Positions 1 through 14,094 are shown, numbered from the stretch's first letter. The stretch is 64,000 nucleotides of DNA from Varroa destructor (GCF_002443255.2 NW_019211460.1:33703952-33767951); one strand, 5' to 3'. The notes: generated from the letters alone by a model not told the origin. Translations and numbers: made by a program.

Positions 1-1938
1 TACCACCTTCATAGCCTAAATCTTTGACTATGAAGGCATTAGATCTTCAAATGAAGCGCGCTGGCCTGTAGCATTTACGTTTCGTTGTTCCTTCACGTTG
101 CGGAGTACTGTGCGTGCTACTACAACGGGATTCACATGGCCGAGTGTATAACGACCACGACGGCAACAGAAACAACTGCTGTTTAACGTCAACTCAGCGA
201 TGACGTTCGTTGGCTTAGCGCGATCGGCTTGTCAGCAAACAAGTGAGCGGCAAGTAGTATTATTTGTAGGCCAATCGGGCACGCATGGCGGTGTGGCTGG
301 TACAAGCGGCCAAGATGGGCCGGGAGTCCGACGCGTGACCACGACGAGCAAATAGTACCCTCCATTGCTTGTGCTTGTGGCGCGCAGACGCACTGAAGGG
401 AAAGACAAAGGAACGAGTGATAGAATGTCGATTAAGCCGGAGGCTAGATATGTTCGGCCGTCATTAGCTGCTTCTGGTTGGCCTATTCAATTCGTTAGTC
501 CGTTATTTAGGTGAAATCAAAGGACGTTTGCGTGCCTGCCTACAGAACTATCGTTTGTGTCATCCCTTCACTGTGTATACTGTTACTGCTGTTGCTGGCA
601 TCACTATATCTGTTGTCGGCAACCTTAGTCGAATGCCACTTCCAGCGTTACCATGACCACGTGGTGTTATAGTAACAGAAGTAATAAGTAGTAAAGAAGA
701 GGGAAACGACGCTCAGATACAAGATGGTGGTCAAAAAATAAAGGACAGACGATGAGTCCTTGTCTAGCAGGACTAGGGATGATAAATAGGCCAAGCCTTG
801 GTATGTGCAAGATGATGACCCGGTGAGAAGACAAATACAGAACCGAAACGGTAGCTCGAGCTACAAAAATCAGTTCTGATAGCTGCAGTGGCGAAAGGTA
901 AACGATGTTGTCATGGCAACATGTAGACCTGTTGCAGCAGCAAGTAAACATGGTGTCTATAACTTCTGCAACATAACCGCACTGATTTGTTGTCGCAATT
1001 AATGTCACTTCAAGAAAATATTAAAAAAACTGATGAAAACGAATTTGGGAACAGATTAAAAAGCGTATGTTTTCTGATGTTATCAACTTGAGCCCTGAAA
1101 AGTTTAGAATAATTTTAAAAACTCATTAGAGAGCGACATTGCATTTTATAATTTCTTAAGTACCTATCGTTACTACCATGGTGCAGTGCTCGCGGTGTAG
1201 TTCTTAACTTGTTTTTTCTAACTTAATTAGTGATAGTACAGAGGCGATTATGATCTTGTCAACAGACGTGTGATCGAGACGTTTTATAGCCCGAATTTGA
1301 GATATAACTCGAATTAGCTATGTCGAATCTGCCCATCCTATATTAAGGCAAATTGACAGCCATTATTTATTTGGTTTTACCTCATATAATACGTTTGAAA
1401 GATATCATTAGAAGGATTAAACGGAAGCATTAGATTACGCTCTCTATTTGAAACGCTACACGGAGTCACATGAACCCATTTCTGGGTTGAAGGACTCAGG
1501 TAGACTTACAAAAAGTGCTTAATTTAAAAATAGGCTAAGAATTACAAAAAAACTAAATCTACGATTGGAATCGATGATTTCTCGACTACAAGCCCGCTTT
1601 TTCCTCTAACACTAGGCTAGCACGCTGCCATACTCTTCGTGTGTACACTTTGATTGAACGCTTCCGCCCCACGAAACCTATTGTCTAAAACAGCTTTCAA
1701 TTTCTACTCCATATATCTCAGCTGTATGGTCAACGTTCTTACGTATTTGCGTAATATATCTCCACCGAACTCTTCTTCGGCAGAGATATTTTTCGTCGAA
1801 GCTCCGTTTTATCATTCCTTGATGTACCTAATACTAGATATTTTGACGTAAAAAAGAGCACGTTGTGCCAGCTTGACAGTGATTAATAAATACACATTAC
1901 AGGTCCCAGCCACCAATCCCGTCTCCCCCTTGTTTTAG
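1..1938. other. Intergenic DNA, nothing recognised
   Basis: The first 500 bases are somewhat GC-rich and the rest is AT-rich. No open frame here has exon-like flanks, and I saw no repeat or RNA gene. Confidence 0.5.
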
Positions 1939-2184
1939 TCGCTAGCTTGCTCGTGTGTGGTTTGCCACTGGCGGAAAACTGTCTCCTTGCCTACAAGGTC
2001 AGAAAAGCCGACCCACCGATCTGCGAAACATGTGGGTGAGCGAGCGAACAATTCTGCGATAGGATCGCAGGGTTACTTCGCCTTCCTTGGCTACGTCGTC
2101 CAACATCGGGAGGCGTTGGGTACGAACGAGAAACAGGAAGCAGGAGCCAGTCGAAATTATTGCAGGAGCTTGAGGATAAATTAA
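1939..2184 (+). CDS. Possible coding exon, unknown product
   Basis: A very good acceptor, with a C/T-rich tract ending TTTTAG at 1938, opens directly into an 81-codon frame that stops at 2182-2184. The frame is closed by TAG exactly at the acceptor, as expected of an exon edge. The predicted peptide is basic, with three cysteines near its start and no recognised domain. A donor-like GGGTGAGC near 2034 could end the exon early in phase 1. No ATG lies near the start of the frame, so an upstream exon outside or near the window start would be needed. The open frame could also be chance, since this stretch is GC-rich. Confidence 0.22.
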   Translation, partial: SLACSCVVCHWRKTVSLPTRSEKPTHRSAKHVGERANNSAIGSQGYFAFLGYVVQHREALGTNEKQEAGASRNYCRSLRIN

Positions 2185-5100
2185 CCTGCTATGGTCGAAT
2201 AGAAGGGGATGACTACCACAGCAAATAGCTAGTCTTCGAGTGAAAGGAAGTTCATATAGTTAGATATCAAGCGAACCGAGCGCCCACTGCCGCAGCAGCA
2301 GCAGCCTGCTGACTGATACCGACCTATCAGACTCAGTCTCTTCCGTAAACCAAAGCATGCCATCCTCAAGGTTGCGACGTTAGCTGTCTAGGCATAGCAG
2401 CATCAGCAAGTATCAGATATAACAAACCCCACACTTCTATCGTGCGCTGCATGCTACTAGTTTATACCACTAATTGCAGTTGCGTACCGTTTTAATTTAC
2501 AGCATTGCCTGAGGCCGACTGAGGCGTACTGGCCTCCCTAGTCTCCTCGTTCTTTTTCTTCTTCTTATTTCGTACTGTGGGAGGGAGGGAGGTAGGGAGT
2601 GAGTGGGCGCAGGCGTGCAGGGACGGAATAGAACAATGGAGGGAGTCAAATAGTATGGAAACAGGCAAACTGAAGACGCTGCTGGAGGACACTTCGTTCG
2701 GTCGAACGTCTACACTTAATCGTCGTCTATTCGCTTGGCGGGGTCCAGCTGCGAGCAACAGCCGTTGCCAAGGGGACCGAGTTAGCTGATTGTTGGGTTG
2801 CGGAACAGCTGCAACTGTTGTTCGAGCTTTAGTAATCGGAATAATAATAATTCCTGTTTCTGCTGCTGCTGCTGCCGCTCTTGTTATTGCAACAAGAGGA
2901 AAGCTCTTAACGGAAGTTCCACAATCAGCTGAATAGACTGGCTGGCCAAGTTTGCACAGTAGTTACGCCGGCGACTAGAACAGCTCTGTTGGCCCTAGGT
3001 GCAATCATCACGTACCATACGTAGGTACATATGGTTCAATGGTTGATAAACATCTTTGCAGAAAAGTGTTCGAAGAAAACGAAGCCACCAAGTTAGCTAA
3101 GGAAAATTTAAACGTCCATTGGTTGTCGCAACCATAATGACACCGCTGCTTTTTACTCTCACGCATCTTTTTCTCCCCTGGCACGCTGAATGGCGGGTTG
3201 TCGCCCGGAACGGGACCCAGCTAGGCATGTGGCCTAAGTCGCTCTCTACCGCATGTAGCTTTTTTTTGCAACGTGCGTTTCGGATTCCAGAAATCACTCA
3301 GTACCACTGAGTCTTCTCTTGTGACCCTAGGTCAGCCACCGTTTAACGTCTCTAGGGATCGGCTTCCCTTGTCGTTAAGGTCCTCGGCCACAGCCTCTTG
3401 AACACAACATTGCCGTTACTGCCGTCGCCTCCGACACTGCTGCGAGAAACATAACCGCACAGCTGCGTTCATCTGCGGTTTCTCGTCTTTTTATCAGAAT
3501 TTATCCCTCCTCGTTTACTTCTTCTAGTCTTCCTCTCCACTCCGTCTCGCATGGAAGACATTTTACACATTTCCTCCAGAGTTGCGCATTCCAGCCAACC
3601 GACAATCACACCTCCCATAGCTGCCGCCCGCAACTAATAACGCTACTGTTATTACGACTGATACTGGTGTGGGGAGGGAGGAGCAGTTTGTTTGGTGCAG
3701 AGCGACGGTGTCGACGCAAAGGAAGGCGGAGTTGGATAGAAGTGGCAATGGTCCAGCAGCGTTAACGACGCTGGTTGATGTAGGGGTAGCCATCGGCGGT
3801 CTTTGATGGAAGTGGCTTGCGAAAAAAGGTTGCGAAACCGTTTTGGCAGCTGGACTGTCACTTATAGTGACGTCCGAGGCTGCCATGGTGGTAACAGCCT
3901 TGTGGGCGGCTAGCAAAGGAAGGAAGGGTGGGAGCGTGGAAGAGTTTAGGTGGGTAGTTGACTAAGCAGAATCCTCCTTCTGTTAGCGGCTGCCAAGCGG
4001 AGCAGTCCGTCGGTTGCCCCACGATAGACGCGGTGAGGAGAGGGGGAAGGGAAAGGGACAATAGAAAGAAGCTACGATAAGCAACGGACGACCGTCGCTG
4101 TTGCCAGTATTCTAGTAACAGTATGCTAGACCGAAGCTGCGCCGAGGGAGCTTAGAGATATGGAGCTAGGAGGATAATGGCCGCCGCCCCCGCCGCGTTG
4201 CTGCTACTACTATTGCCACTGTGCTATGACAGTGTCTGCTAGGAAATCGCGCGGTCTGACCACCCGATAGCTCATTGATTAGACGCGCGGACTAAACCTT
4301 TTCGAGACCAACAAAGGAGGATGGCAGCTGAACTGCTAGAAAATAATTTGCTGCCTTTTCTGTATCTGCCACTGCCGCGACCGTTTCGAACTCCTTTTTT
4401 TACGGCTATTCCTCCGCCAACCGGTGAGCGGCAAACATATAAGGTTTAGACAGGGTCTGTAATGGTGATCTGCTGGATGCGACGCGTCACGAAGAACGAA
4501 GCAAAGCAGAGCCGAACGCTTGTTGTACCATTGGATGGCACTGAGTCTCCATTGGCTCAAGTAAACTTAGAATAGCTTCCATCATGAAAAGAAATATGAA
4601 GACAAAAGTCCGTATTAATGTAGAAAAATCTCTACCACCGCTGACTGACCAGAAGGGGCGCGATCGACCCTCTATTGGTCGTCAGGTTTCGAGACTGGTA
4701 GATAAATGGGAATATCAGGATGGGAGTATTACTCAGCCACTCGCATCCTGTTTTCGTATGGGCCGTCAACTTACCAAAGGATAATAAGTTTGAACAGGAA
4801 AAAAAAAGTAAAGAGAAGGAGGCGCTTGGCGCCAGCTGAGAATCTCTAATATGCTTTTCTGCTACGCCAAATGCCACCATCACGTCACCTCGGCGACTAC
4901 TACTACAACCAGCATGAGCGATCTATTGTAAAAGCTGCGCCTATTGCCGCTTCGTCGCCTCCTGGGCCTGTCGCTACTATACGTACAACTGGTGGACAAC
5001 AGAAGCAGCACATTCGAAGAGTCTGTCCATTGCTGCTGATCTCAAGTCGTCGAGTCATTCGCCTGAAAGGGAAGAGACGAGAGGGTGACACAGTCACCCG

Positions 5101-8100
5101 CGAAGCTCCACGTTTCTATTCTTGACTGCTACTGCCCCGACGCTTGCCTCAGCTGCCCCGTGTTCTCACACTCCTGGACGCATCGCCTACTCCCTTCAGG
5201 CGTCTGCACACATAATGTCCCACATGGACCACTGACACCACTCTGCCAGTGTAGCATCGTCGCACACACAGTTCTCTTTCGCGATGCAGAAATTGATATT
5301 GATTAAGTCTCAAGATCAGTAAGCCCCAAATAAAGTATTCCAGTCACTGCAGCGTTTGTTGGAGCCTCGTCTCTGCAACGGCTACAGCTGTAACAGTACA
5401 ACGACAGCAACAGAATCATCCCGATTGTTGTCCGATAATATATCTCTTAACTGGCTTCTAGTCTTGGCGTAAATGATTACAATATGAAAAAAAAAAAGGC
5501 TGTAACCCAAGTTGACTGATAGGCAAAGAAGTTTTGGTTTACTAAAGAAAGAGGAAGACATATTTGAGGCGGTATCTGGTTTTGTAATTCTAAAGATGGC
5601 TTTGATTAATTGCGGTTTGACCACTTGTTCATCAATCTACTCATATTTATTGACTCTTTCTTCAGTCGTATATGTAGAACTGTCCGGTGGGCAGCAAAGG
5701 GGCTATAAACACGTCCCCTCTGAAGAAACAAACCAATGATAGGATGTACTGTTCGCATCTGTATGCTTTTAAACCATTGGCTGTCAGCCAGATGGGTATA
5801 TAAAAGCAAAGTAACGCTCGTATATGAGACGTCTGGCTCCAGGCTTTGTCTATGCAAAGCACAATATCGAATTTGAGATTCTGTACTTATTGAGTTCACA
5901 ACCACATAGGCTCCCATGTTGTGCCTTCCGTACAGCAGTTGAGTGACGCCTGTTAAAGAAATGAAGGAAAACTCCCTCGTTGCGGTTTTTTCAACACGAC
6001 TTAATATTTAACATATATACGTGTTATGGACGGATAAATGGAAATCTAACATCTCAACTTAAAGCTAGAATAGTCAATAGATTTCTGAATATATGATTTT
6101 AAAATTTCATTTTTTCGACGAGTAGAATCTGTTGAAAATTGTTTGGCCTTGTTCTTACATTACCGTGAACACAGCTGTTACTCCTTATTCTGTTATACAT
6201 TCGAAGAAATTCTGTCCTCCAATAGTAACTTAGAAACAACTCCGTATAACTCCGGAACAATGACCGAAGATAAATGCAGAACAACTAAAAGTTATAAGAA
6301 GTTCGAAGATTTCGTTATGTTAATATAGTGCTAAGTTTTCAACGTCGCGCAGGCTATTTTGGCTAAAGTGCGACAATGCATGAGGGCAGATCGAGCGAGC
6401 TTTCCAAAAACGCCCCTTTGTGTTGTCCTAAGTAGAGGCAATGATTTTATTTATGGCGGCATGTAGTTCAAATAACTGCCCACGCTTTTTGTTGGATTCT
6501 AGTACTCCCGATCATTCTCATAAAACTTATCATCAGCCATGTTAGCCATACAGGCCTGTGTATTTTAATTTGTATTTGACAATTCGTTAGAACGCAGGCT
6601 GAATTGCCGTTGGACATTTGTTGAGCCTGAGAGTCAAAGGAAAACAACGTTTTGACTTTAAAACAATGTTTTTTGAACTGAATGGCTTCCCATTTCTTTT
6701 ATGTCCACCACAATTCTTTCGTGAAAAATAAATTGTATCACATACATATTATGTTATAGATGTTTCAAAACCAAAGTTACATCTTAGTTAGGGTTACGAC
6801 AGGCCTAAAATCTGAGTAGAACAATGACATTTTTCTGCGTCAAAATTATACGCCTTGGAAAAAGGGGGCGGCCAGAAGAGCCTTCAGCACGATCAATGGT
6901 TATCAACTATCCGTTATCTAACCTCGATTTGACCCTCTGTACACGCGTTGGCGGACCTAGACCAACGACCAAGGCCAATGCATATTTATACTATTATCCA
7001 CCCGATAAATTATTTCTTACAGCTTTCGTGCGTTGGGCTACTCTATTAGGGTTAACGCAATCTGCATTGGATATGTTTCCCCTATACTCACTATATATAT
7101 ATATATATATATATAGATTCGTATGTATGGGGGTAGGTTTCCTATCATGTCGGGCTGCAATATGGCCTCAGGTCAGCCATCCTTTTCTTTTGTATACTTT
7201 ATCGCGTGCGATCGTCCTGGGGTTGAAGCTAGTAGTCGGAGTAGCTAGCTGTACGTCGCAAGGCAGGACAAACCAGTCTAAACAATGCTAAACATCTATA
7301 ATACTTGTGTCCTATCCCGAAAACGTTAATCTAGAACAACAGCTATGCTATAGGCTAACAGCTGCAGATAGATTCTATAGGAGCTGCTGACTGCAGCCGC
7401 TACAAGTAACAGTAATAGTTGTCCTAGCAGTGGTTACAACACGAGTTATAGGATGCATTGTCAACAACATCCAGTGCGGAAACATCCACTGAACAAGCGA
7501 GGAATACCACTCGTTCATCGGACGATGAACGAGAGTGACACAGTAACGCCAGTTGGTTCTGTACTTTGTACACAGCCTCAATCAGACTTATTTCCAATTC
7601 TTTGCTTATTCTGGTCTCCACTTGCCTAGCCTCCTGGCCCGATCCGAGATAGCAAAGGCATACCGGCCCCATATCGGCGACAGAACGTGCTACTGTTGCT
7701 AATGGCGTGTAAATATTACATGCTGCTGATACTTCTCCTGCTAGCATGGTCTTACGTACCGTAAACGACGACTCTTGATGTTGGGCGCTGGACGATGATA
7801 ACGACGGTGTTATCATTAAACTGTATGAGCATACAGACGACCTCACTAGACATAGCAGCTTATCATCGTCACCTATACGAGCCTATAAAGCCCAACCCAT
7901 GACCCCTTTTGTACCATACATCAGTCTATCCCAGCCCAGCGGTTACCCTAATTTCTACCTATACGAGGTAACTTGCCTAGGCGGTGGCTGGCTACGCGGC
8001 AGCAAATCCCACGCCCTACGCTTGCGCAACAGCATATGTACCACACAAGCGCGCCTAACGTACGTTCCATAACCCTTTATTTACAGCCTGTTTACTGATT

Positions 8101-9080
8101 TTGTAGACCCTGTTGGAAGAACAAGCAATAGGTGATGAACACGAACGGTCTCCAGTTGGGGCAAATATCTTCGCTTACGCTACGCAGCAGACACAAGCAT
8201 TACAGTGCAATTGTCTAGGTTAAGGCCGGCAAATGGGTGGAGACGTATAACAGTTAATTTATCCGAAGCCTCTCGTGGCCCTACCACTAAAGAAGAGGCA
8301 GCTATGTTCTGTTATTATTGTAACTAGTAGGTGTTACAAGTATTTCTCGCCAAGCACTGCCTTTCTTATTGGGTAAAAAAATAAATTTATGCTGTGTAAT
8401 TACTCTACGCAATAGCCTATTGGGTTATAGTAACATATATATATATAGCGATTCTTCGCATGATAAACACAGGGTGTGTTTGATTCGCTTAGGTTGCTTT
8501 TAAATCTTTGTCTTCCATCATTTGCTCGGACCATTATGAACCAATGAAACGTCTTTGTTCGCAGGTCTACCTTTGGGTTGGCTCGATATTGTTGGGGCTA
8601 GCGGTTGCTATTGTCGATTTCGGCTAATAAATGAATTGACCAGAACATCGGTCGTGACGTAAGAGTGTTCTTACTAACACTCATCTTTCATTACCCTGTG
8701 CCCAGTTCACGGGGGGTAATTTACTCGTTTTGTTATTCACACATAAATCCCGTGTAGCTATTTCTTGTACCCAAAGGGTCTCGCACTAGACCAGTTGTGC
8801 TGGGCTGGGTGTTTCCGCTTGGTCGTTTTAGCAAATCCACAGAAAGGCCTGGGGGCGAGAGACCTGGACTCCAAGGCCGTCCGGACCCAGCTTGCTTCCG
8901 GCACTAGGGGCAATCGCGACGCTATTCGGTCCGTTGGAACACCATCCGAGAAATGGGGATTTATAGTAGACGGAGCTAGTGGGAGTTAACAGTATGAAAA
9001 CTGTAGAAGACAGATTCTAAGCTTTACGTCTAATGGTTTATCTTGCTACAGTTAAGGTGGGCGGCAGCGATGGCAGCCAT
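2185..9080. other. Non-coding or unresolved DNA
   Basis: Between about 2.5 and 4.6 kb the DNA is GC-richer, and medium frames are open on both strands over the same bases, so strand and coding status cannot be decided. Short CAG/CTG runs (about 2293-2312 and 2859-2875) and a GGGA-type run near 2579-2600 are present. From 4.6 to 9.0 kb I see AT-rich DNA with TA microsatellites and nothing gene-like. Confidence 0.4.
7092..7115. repeat. (TA)12 microsatellite
   Basis: Uninterrupted TA dinucleotide run of 24 bases. Confidence 0.95.
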
Positions 9081-10620
9081 CTTCGTTGATGGTAGTAATT
9101 TAATTGGAATTAAATAGCTGTGGCAACAACATTAACGACAGAAAAAAGAAGGACGATATAGTAATGGCAATAATAGATTTTTCCAGCGGGTTCCGTTAGG
9201 TAGTAAGGCGCGGCGGTTTTTGCGGCGACGAATCCTGTTCCTATGTTGAAGCTAGAACGTCGACGACTCATCGGGGTAAGACGGTGAGTAAGCGACAGGG
9301 CCATGGAGGTCGCTGAGCGCCTTGGTTGGGTTGAGACGAGTGAGGAGCGAGTAAAGGAGCGGCGCAATGCAACATAATACAGCGAAATAGTTAGCATCAT
9401 AGTGAAGGGACGCTCTGAATGACAACGACGACAAAGACAGCAACGGTGAGTGAACGATAAGGAAAGGAACGATAGGAAAAGCATGAAAAACACTGAGAAA
9501 TAGACGGAGGGGAAAGTGCAGAAAGTATGCATTTCGGGGAGGGAAGGCCAGGCGTGGCTATGCTCAACGACGATATCGACAGCGCCTTTCATTAACGGTT
9601 TTGGGCACACAACATAATGTAACGGACGGAAAGGCAAGCGAGCAGACAAGATCATACCATGACGCAACGGAAAAATGAAGGGTGGCGATGACGACGACGA
9701 CGACGACGATACATTAGAGTTGAAAAATGGGGGAACGGGATGTGTTGGGAGGTAAACGAAAAACACAGAGGGGTTTGGCAGGGTGCAAAGGGTACCTTAG
9801 ACTAGCAAAACCAGGACAAGGGAGGGAACAAATTTGGGATACGAAACCGGTAGCGTGAACGGCGCATGACAATAAATTAGGAAGTGTAGAACGGGACGAA
9901 AATATCATAAAGAGAAATATGGAACAACTACAAAGCGTGTACTGAATGATACATCGAAACATGCCACTTGTGTGACACTACAGAGAGAGGGCGGTGTAGA
10001 ATGCTGCGAACGGTAAGTCAGTCGGATGGACACCCGAGACTTGAAAACGGACTAAGGTGGAATACAGGATATATCTTATTGAGCATGCGATCTGAACCGA
10101 AGAATGGATAATGCACAGCTAGCTGCGATTGAGCATATTTGAATATTTAGAAAAGGTAGGCACGACATATGCGTGGAAAATAGACACGACATATCGGGCT
10201 GGTCAAAGGATGCACGAAAGGGACAAAGAAGTGAAACGGACGTTGTGGGGAGAACAGAGACAGTCGAGAGACGATTGAAAACGTGCGCGAAACATTATGG
10301 ACTGGAAAGAGGTGGCTGCAGGGACAACCGAGATCGTCATAGAGGTCGACGAACTCTGGGTTCCGACTGGAAAAAGTATGGATCAATGATCGGTAAGCCT
10401 TACCTCAACAGGCCACGGGTACAAAAGTGAAGTTAAAGTTAGGGTACAACGAAGCGACCAACAAATACAAAAACAGTGCGGTAATGAGGTGACGTGACGT
10501 AACATCAACGACAGGTAAACGCTAGATAAGTAGAAAATGAGTTGGAGGGGAGAAAATAACAGAAGTACGGGAAGAGGTGGGTAAAAGACAGGGGCTAAAG
10601 AAAATGATAACGATCATTTG
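9080..10620 (+). other. Purine-biased tract with recurring AACGG motif
   Basis: The + strand is strongly enriched in A and G over about 1.5 kb. The pentamer AACGG occurs at 9442, 9594, 9621, 9666, 9734, 9858, 9890, 10009, 10046 and 10235. The minus strand is correspondingly C/T-rich, which removes stop codons there and accounts for a 218-codon minus-strand frame (9110-9766) rich in Ser, Phe and Leu. I do not regard that frame as a gene. Donor-like GGTAAGTC (10012) and GGTGAGTG (9445) occur on the + strand. The tract could be an untranslated or non-coding transcribed region, or simple compositional drift. Confidence 0.5.
9690..9709. repeat. (GAC)n trinucleotide run
   Basis: Six GAC units plus two bases. 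Read on the minus strand it gives a serine run. Confidence 0.9.
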
Positions 10621-12867
10621 GAGCGATCAGGATGCCGATCAGAGTTTTTTTCATATTACAGACAGAGACAAAAAAAATATCTAACAATGAAGTCGCTCTG
10701 AATACATTTATTGAACGCTAACCTTGACAGTAACAGTGAGCGTATACAGATCCGTTGACATAAACCAAGTCAAAGCCTCGATAGATTGACCCTCTGAGCG
10801 ATCTTATTATTTATTACACGTAGGCATGTACTAAACGGCTGGAAGTACCGAAAAAGCTTTTGAAAGATGAACATATGAGGCTTTTAATGTGTAGTCGAAT
10901 TGCAAAAAAATTGGGAAAGAGATAAGACCTAGTGGGATAAACGTAACACCACAAAGAGTAACTAATTCTATGGGGCTCGTAATAGGAAAATAAAAAGCTA
11001 ATTGTACGATACGCAGACCCAGATTGGATTGGATGAACGGATAGGACGGACAAATGCTAAAACACGGTATAGTAACAATGACGAATCCAGCTATCACTGC
11101 TAGTATTTACTAGTGAGAACTAAAGTGAGGTGACTGCGCAGGTTTACTGGAGAAGAGGTTTCGATAGTCAATAATAAACTGGAGCAAGGGCCAATGTATT
11201 GACGGTTAGCGATCTGCCGGACTCAAGGTAGAACAATCAGACACTGAATACTACGATAGAATCGACAAAGGCTGGCTAATAGCTGTAGTATGGCTGCCTT
11301 TCCTTAGCGACGTCCAATTAAACTACTCATGTTTTCGTCTTAGAGTAGCTATTAGCCATCTTGGCTTAGTTACATTGTTGGGCCATGGGTTACTATCTTC
11401 TTTTGTTGCACGCTTTGCTTGTAACGAAAATAAAGAAGGGATTACGGATGGCTCGAGCTCAATGCTACCGACCGAATTATAGACTCCGCAAATAGTCAAC
11501 GAACGTATTTGGGTACGACGGCACACGGACATGATTCTAGTCTACGTTTGTTCAGTACGAGCCGATAGTTGTTATCATTGGTAACGCAATGAAAAGCAGT
11601 TCGTCCGTCGCTTCGTAGTAGCTCTGATTGTTTCTACCTCTGCTGTCCAGGAACCGGACTATGGAGAACCAGGTTATTTCCATTGTGATTACGATATTAT
11701 GCAAATGTGTATAATAATTTTACACCTTAATAGTTTATGGCATTTGTTCAGCAATGGCTGGGTTTAGAAGAAGAAAAAAAAACGATAACATTGTAACCAG
11801 CTCTTGCACTCCTATTATACTATTAATATTAAGCTAGTATTATGCGCGACATCGTCCAGGTAATCCGTGATAGTGAACTTAATGGTATGAACGCTCCTAT
11901 AATGCAGTGGCGTACTAATTACTGATTATTTCAAACAGAACTGAAAACGTACCGCGCTACATTAGAAGCATCGTTATCGTTCATGTTACGCGGGTATGCA
12001 TGTACAACGCACTCCTTATTGAACCGTTTCAGTCGAATCTAACACATCTTATTTGACGCAATGCAATGATACGTTCATAAGACGCCAAAATAAAGATTTT
12101 TACTAATTCAAGGCTCTAACCTCTAGCGTGTCTAACAATTATCAAGGACAGTTTACGAGAGATAGTTTAATTGTTGGCTTATGAACGGGGACCTGTATGT
12201 CTATAGCTTCCCACCACATGTGTCGGTGCCCCTGCTAGTCGAAATAATAGTTGAATTATGTATTCATTGAAATTTTTCAGTAGCTTTTTCGCGGATCTGA
12301 AAGATCGAGTGATTTTACAATGAAGTAAAAGATCGATCGTTCGCAGGGTACAATTGGTATCTCTCCAACAGCTGTGTGCTCTCTCTTTACATACTCAAAA
12401 CCGACCTCGTCATTGGTGGCTTGTTCAAAGAAGTCAACTAAGATAAACTACGTCATTAGTCGCCTTCCTTCATACATAAAGACAGTTTAAATTTTGAAGA
12501 CTTGAATCTCGCAGGACCGAAGCTGTTCATATTTCTCGGAGCCGTGACTGAAGTATAGCTACGAGGTCGTGCCTTATCGCCAACTAGCCACACCGCAGGT
12601 TCGATTGCCGCGCTGAGCATGCTCGAACAGACTTTTCAGAAACTAGATATATAGAGCTTATTTCGGATCTGTGTGGCACTGTCACCGAAGTCGCTCTCTG
12701 ACCTCGGTGTCACTCTCACGGTATCTTTCTTTGGTAGGTAGCGCAGACTGATCCATATCTTGTCTATGATGGTAGCATGCTACAGGCTGTTTTTTGGCGG
12801 GTAATAATTAAGTAGGTTTTCTTTAGAGCACGCGTCACGTGTCTCTATCTGCCCTAAAAAACGACCA

Positions 12868-12895
12868 TTTTTTTTTTTTAATATATATATATATA
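12868..12895. repeat. T12 run followed by short TA repeat
   Basis: Twelve consecutive T (12868-12879), then AT dinucleotides to 12895. Confidence 0.9.
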
Positions 12896-13444
12896 GTTTG
12901 CTTACACGTGCTTTTGTGAACGTATTGTTTTGCTTCAGAGCTTTCATGTTTGCAACAACTCGCTCTTCCTTTGGAGGTCCTGAGATTTAGGCACTTCTTT
13001 TATAATTTCTGGTGCCGCAACCATTATTCAACCGTACCTGTAACGAATTATTGATTCATTAAAGGACCTGTCCAATTTTTCCATCCAGCGCTTTTACTTT
13101 CGAGGAGCAGATCCATCAACTGAGCATTGATATTCAGCACTAAACGATACGCCGGCCTCTACATTCATTATTTTCCGATCAGTTTATAGTCATAGGTGGC
13201 CAAAGACGATGTAAATGTTTATTAAATATCGTCTGCTAACTCAAATTTTTGACGAAATAGCTCCGGACAGTCGAACATTTAATAATACATTAGTAGCTCG
13301 TACACCGTTTAACCCGTGAGAAAACCCTAGGTGGATGAAGTTGTGCATGGTGACAAACATCAGAGACCCTACGTTTATGCGCGCTAATGTACTGGGATTC
13401 TGTGTGGTAATTAGAATCCGTCGATTCTGTTACGCTTTGCATAT

Positions 13445-13464
13445 TATATATATATATATATATA
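13445..13464. repeat. (TA)10 microsatellite
   Basis: Twenty bases of perfect TA repeat, followed by a short CATACACACA stretch. Confidence 0.95.
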
Positions 13465-13704
13465 CATACACACATGTATCTGGTCTTTAAGCTACAGGGC
13501 AGACACGTTTGCCTAGGATGGACCCCGGCTCTTCGCTGCTTCCGCATTGAGCATCTGTCCAGTAGACCCCAGTGAGTAAGCTGTCTGCAACTATATCATC
13601 TCATCTGATCCAATCTTATTTAATGAAATTATGGTTAGTTAGACACTGGACGAATCCCTCGACGGGCCGACTTGTGTCGAGACCAGGATAAAATAATATA
13701 GGCC

Positions 13705-14094
13705 GTGGTCCTTCTCGGGGGCGTGAAGGCCTATTTACGAACCACAGCGACCGCGATAAAGGAAGGCCTAGCCAACCGGGCTTCGCTCGCCTATCAGCAG
13801 AAGATAAGACACCATTTAAGCTATATCTACCTCATCCCGTCCGCCACTTCCAATGAAGTAAACGACCGCTGGCTTGCTACGACCGAACTCAGGCACGCGA
13901 AAGTACCGGGGGGTATCGTTCCGGTCATGCACCTGACAGGCGTCGATAACGTTGACACCGTAATGATGCAGAAGAGACAGTCCGTTAAAATTTCCAGTAG
14001 TGGCATGAATGGTAGTAGCATTAGAAGTAATATCACTAATACTACAATTTCTACCGAACTCACTTTGGAGGCACCTAGAAGCCTAGGTCAGTAG
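13705..14094 (+). CDS. Possible coding exon, unknown product
   Basis: A 129-codon open frame (stop at 14092-14094) in the GC-richer island that starts here. The first in-frame initiator-like codon is GTG, so if real it is an exon, not a complete gene. The C-terminal third is rich in Ser, Asn and Thr, and no domain is recognised. The minus strand is also open (13827-14063) with a hydrophobic translation, so the strand is uncertain. A weak donor-like GTCAGT lies near the end. It stands close to the exon-like frames at 14448-17005 on the same strand and could belong with them, but no splice chain could be proved. Confidence 0.18.
   Translation: MVLLGGVKAYLRTTATAIKEGLANRASLAYQQKIRHHLSYIYLIPSATSNEVNDRWLATTELRHAKVPGGIVPVMHLTGVDNVDTVMMQKRQSVKISSSGMNGSSIRSNITNTTISTELTLEAPRSLGQ

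Larger units (their letters stand above)
10621..13704. other. AT-rich intergenic DNA
   Basis: No exon-like frames were found. A 12-base T run followed by a short TA run lies at 12868-12895. Confidence 0.5.

Noticed and set aside
6824..7291. 155-codon + frame
   Set aside because: It runs through the (TA)12 microsatellite (Ile/Tyr repeat) and has no protein-like or splice features.
9110..9766. 218-codon minus-strand frame
   Set aside because: The minus strand here is C/T-rich, which removes stop codons. The translation is a low-complexity Ser/Phe/Leu mix with a GAC-run-derived Ser tract and no domain or splice signal.
12598..12612. GGTTCGATTGCC, a tRNA B-box-like word
   Set aside because: No matching A box or acceptor stem upstream.
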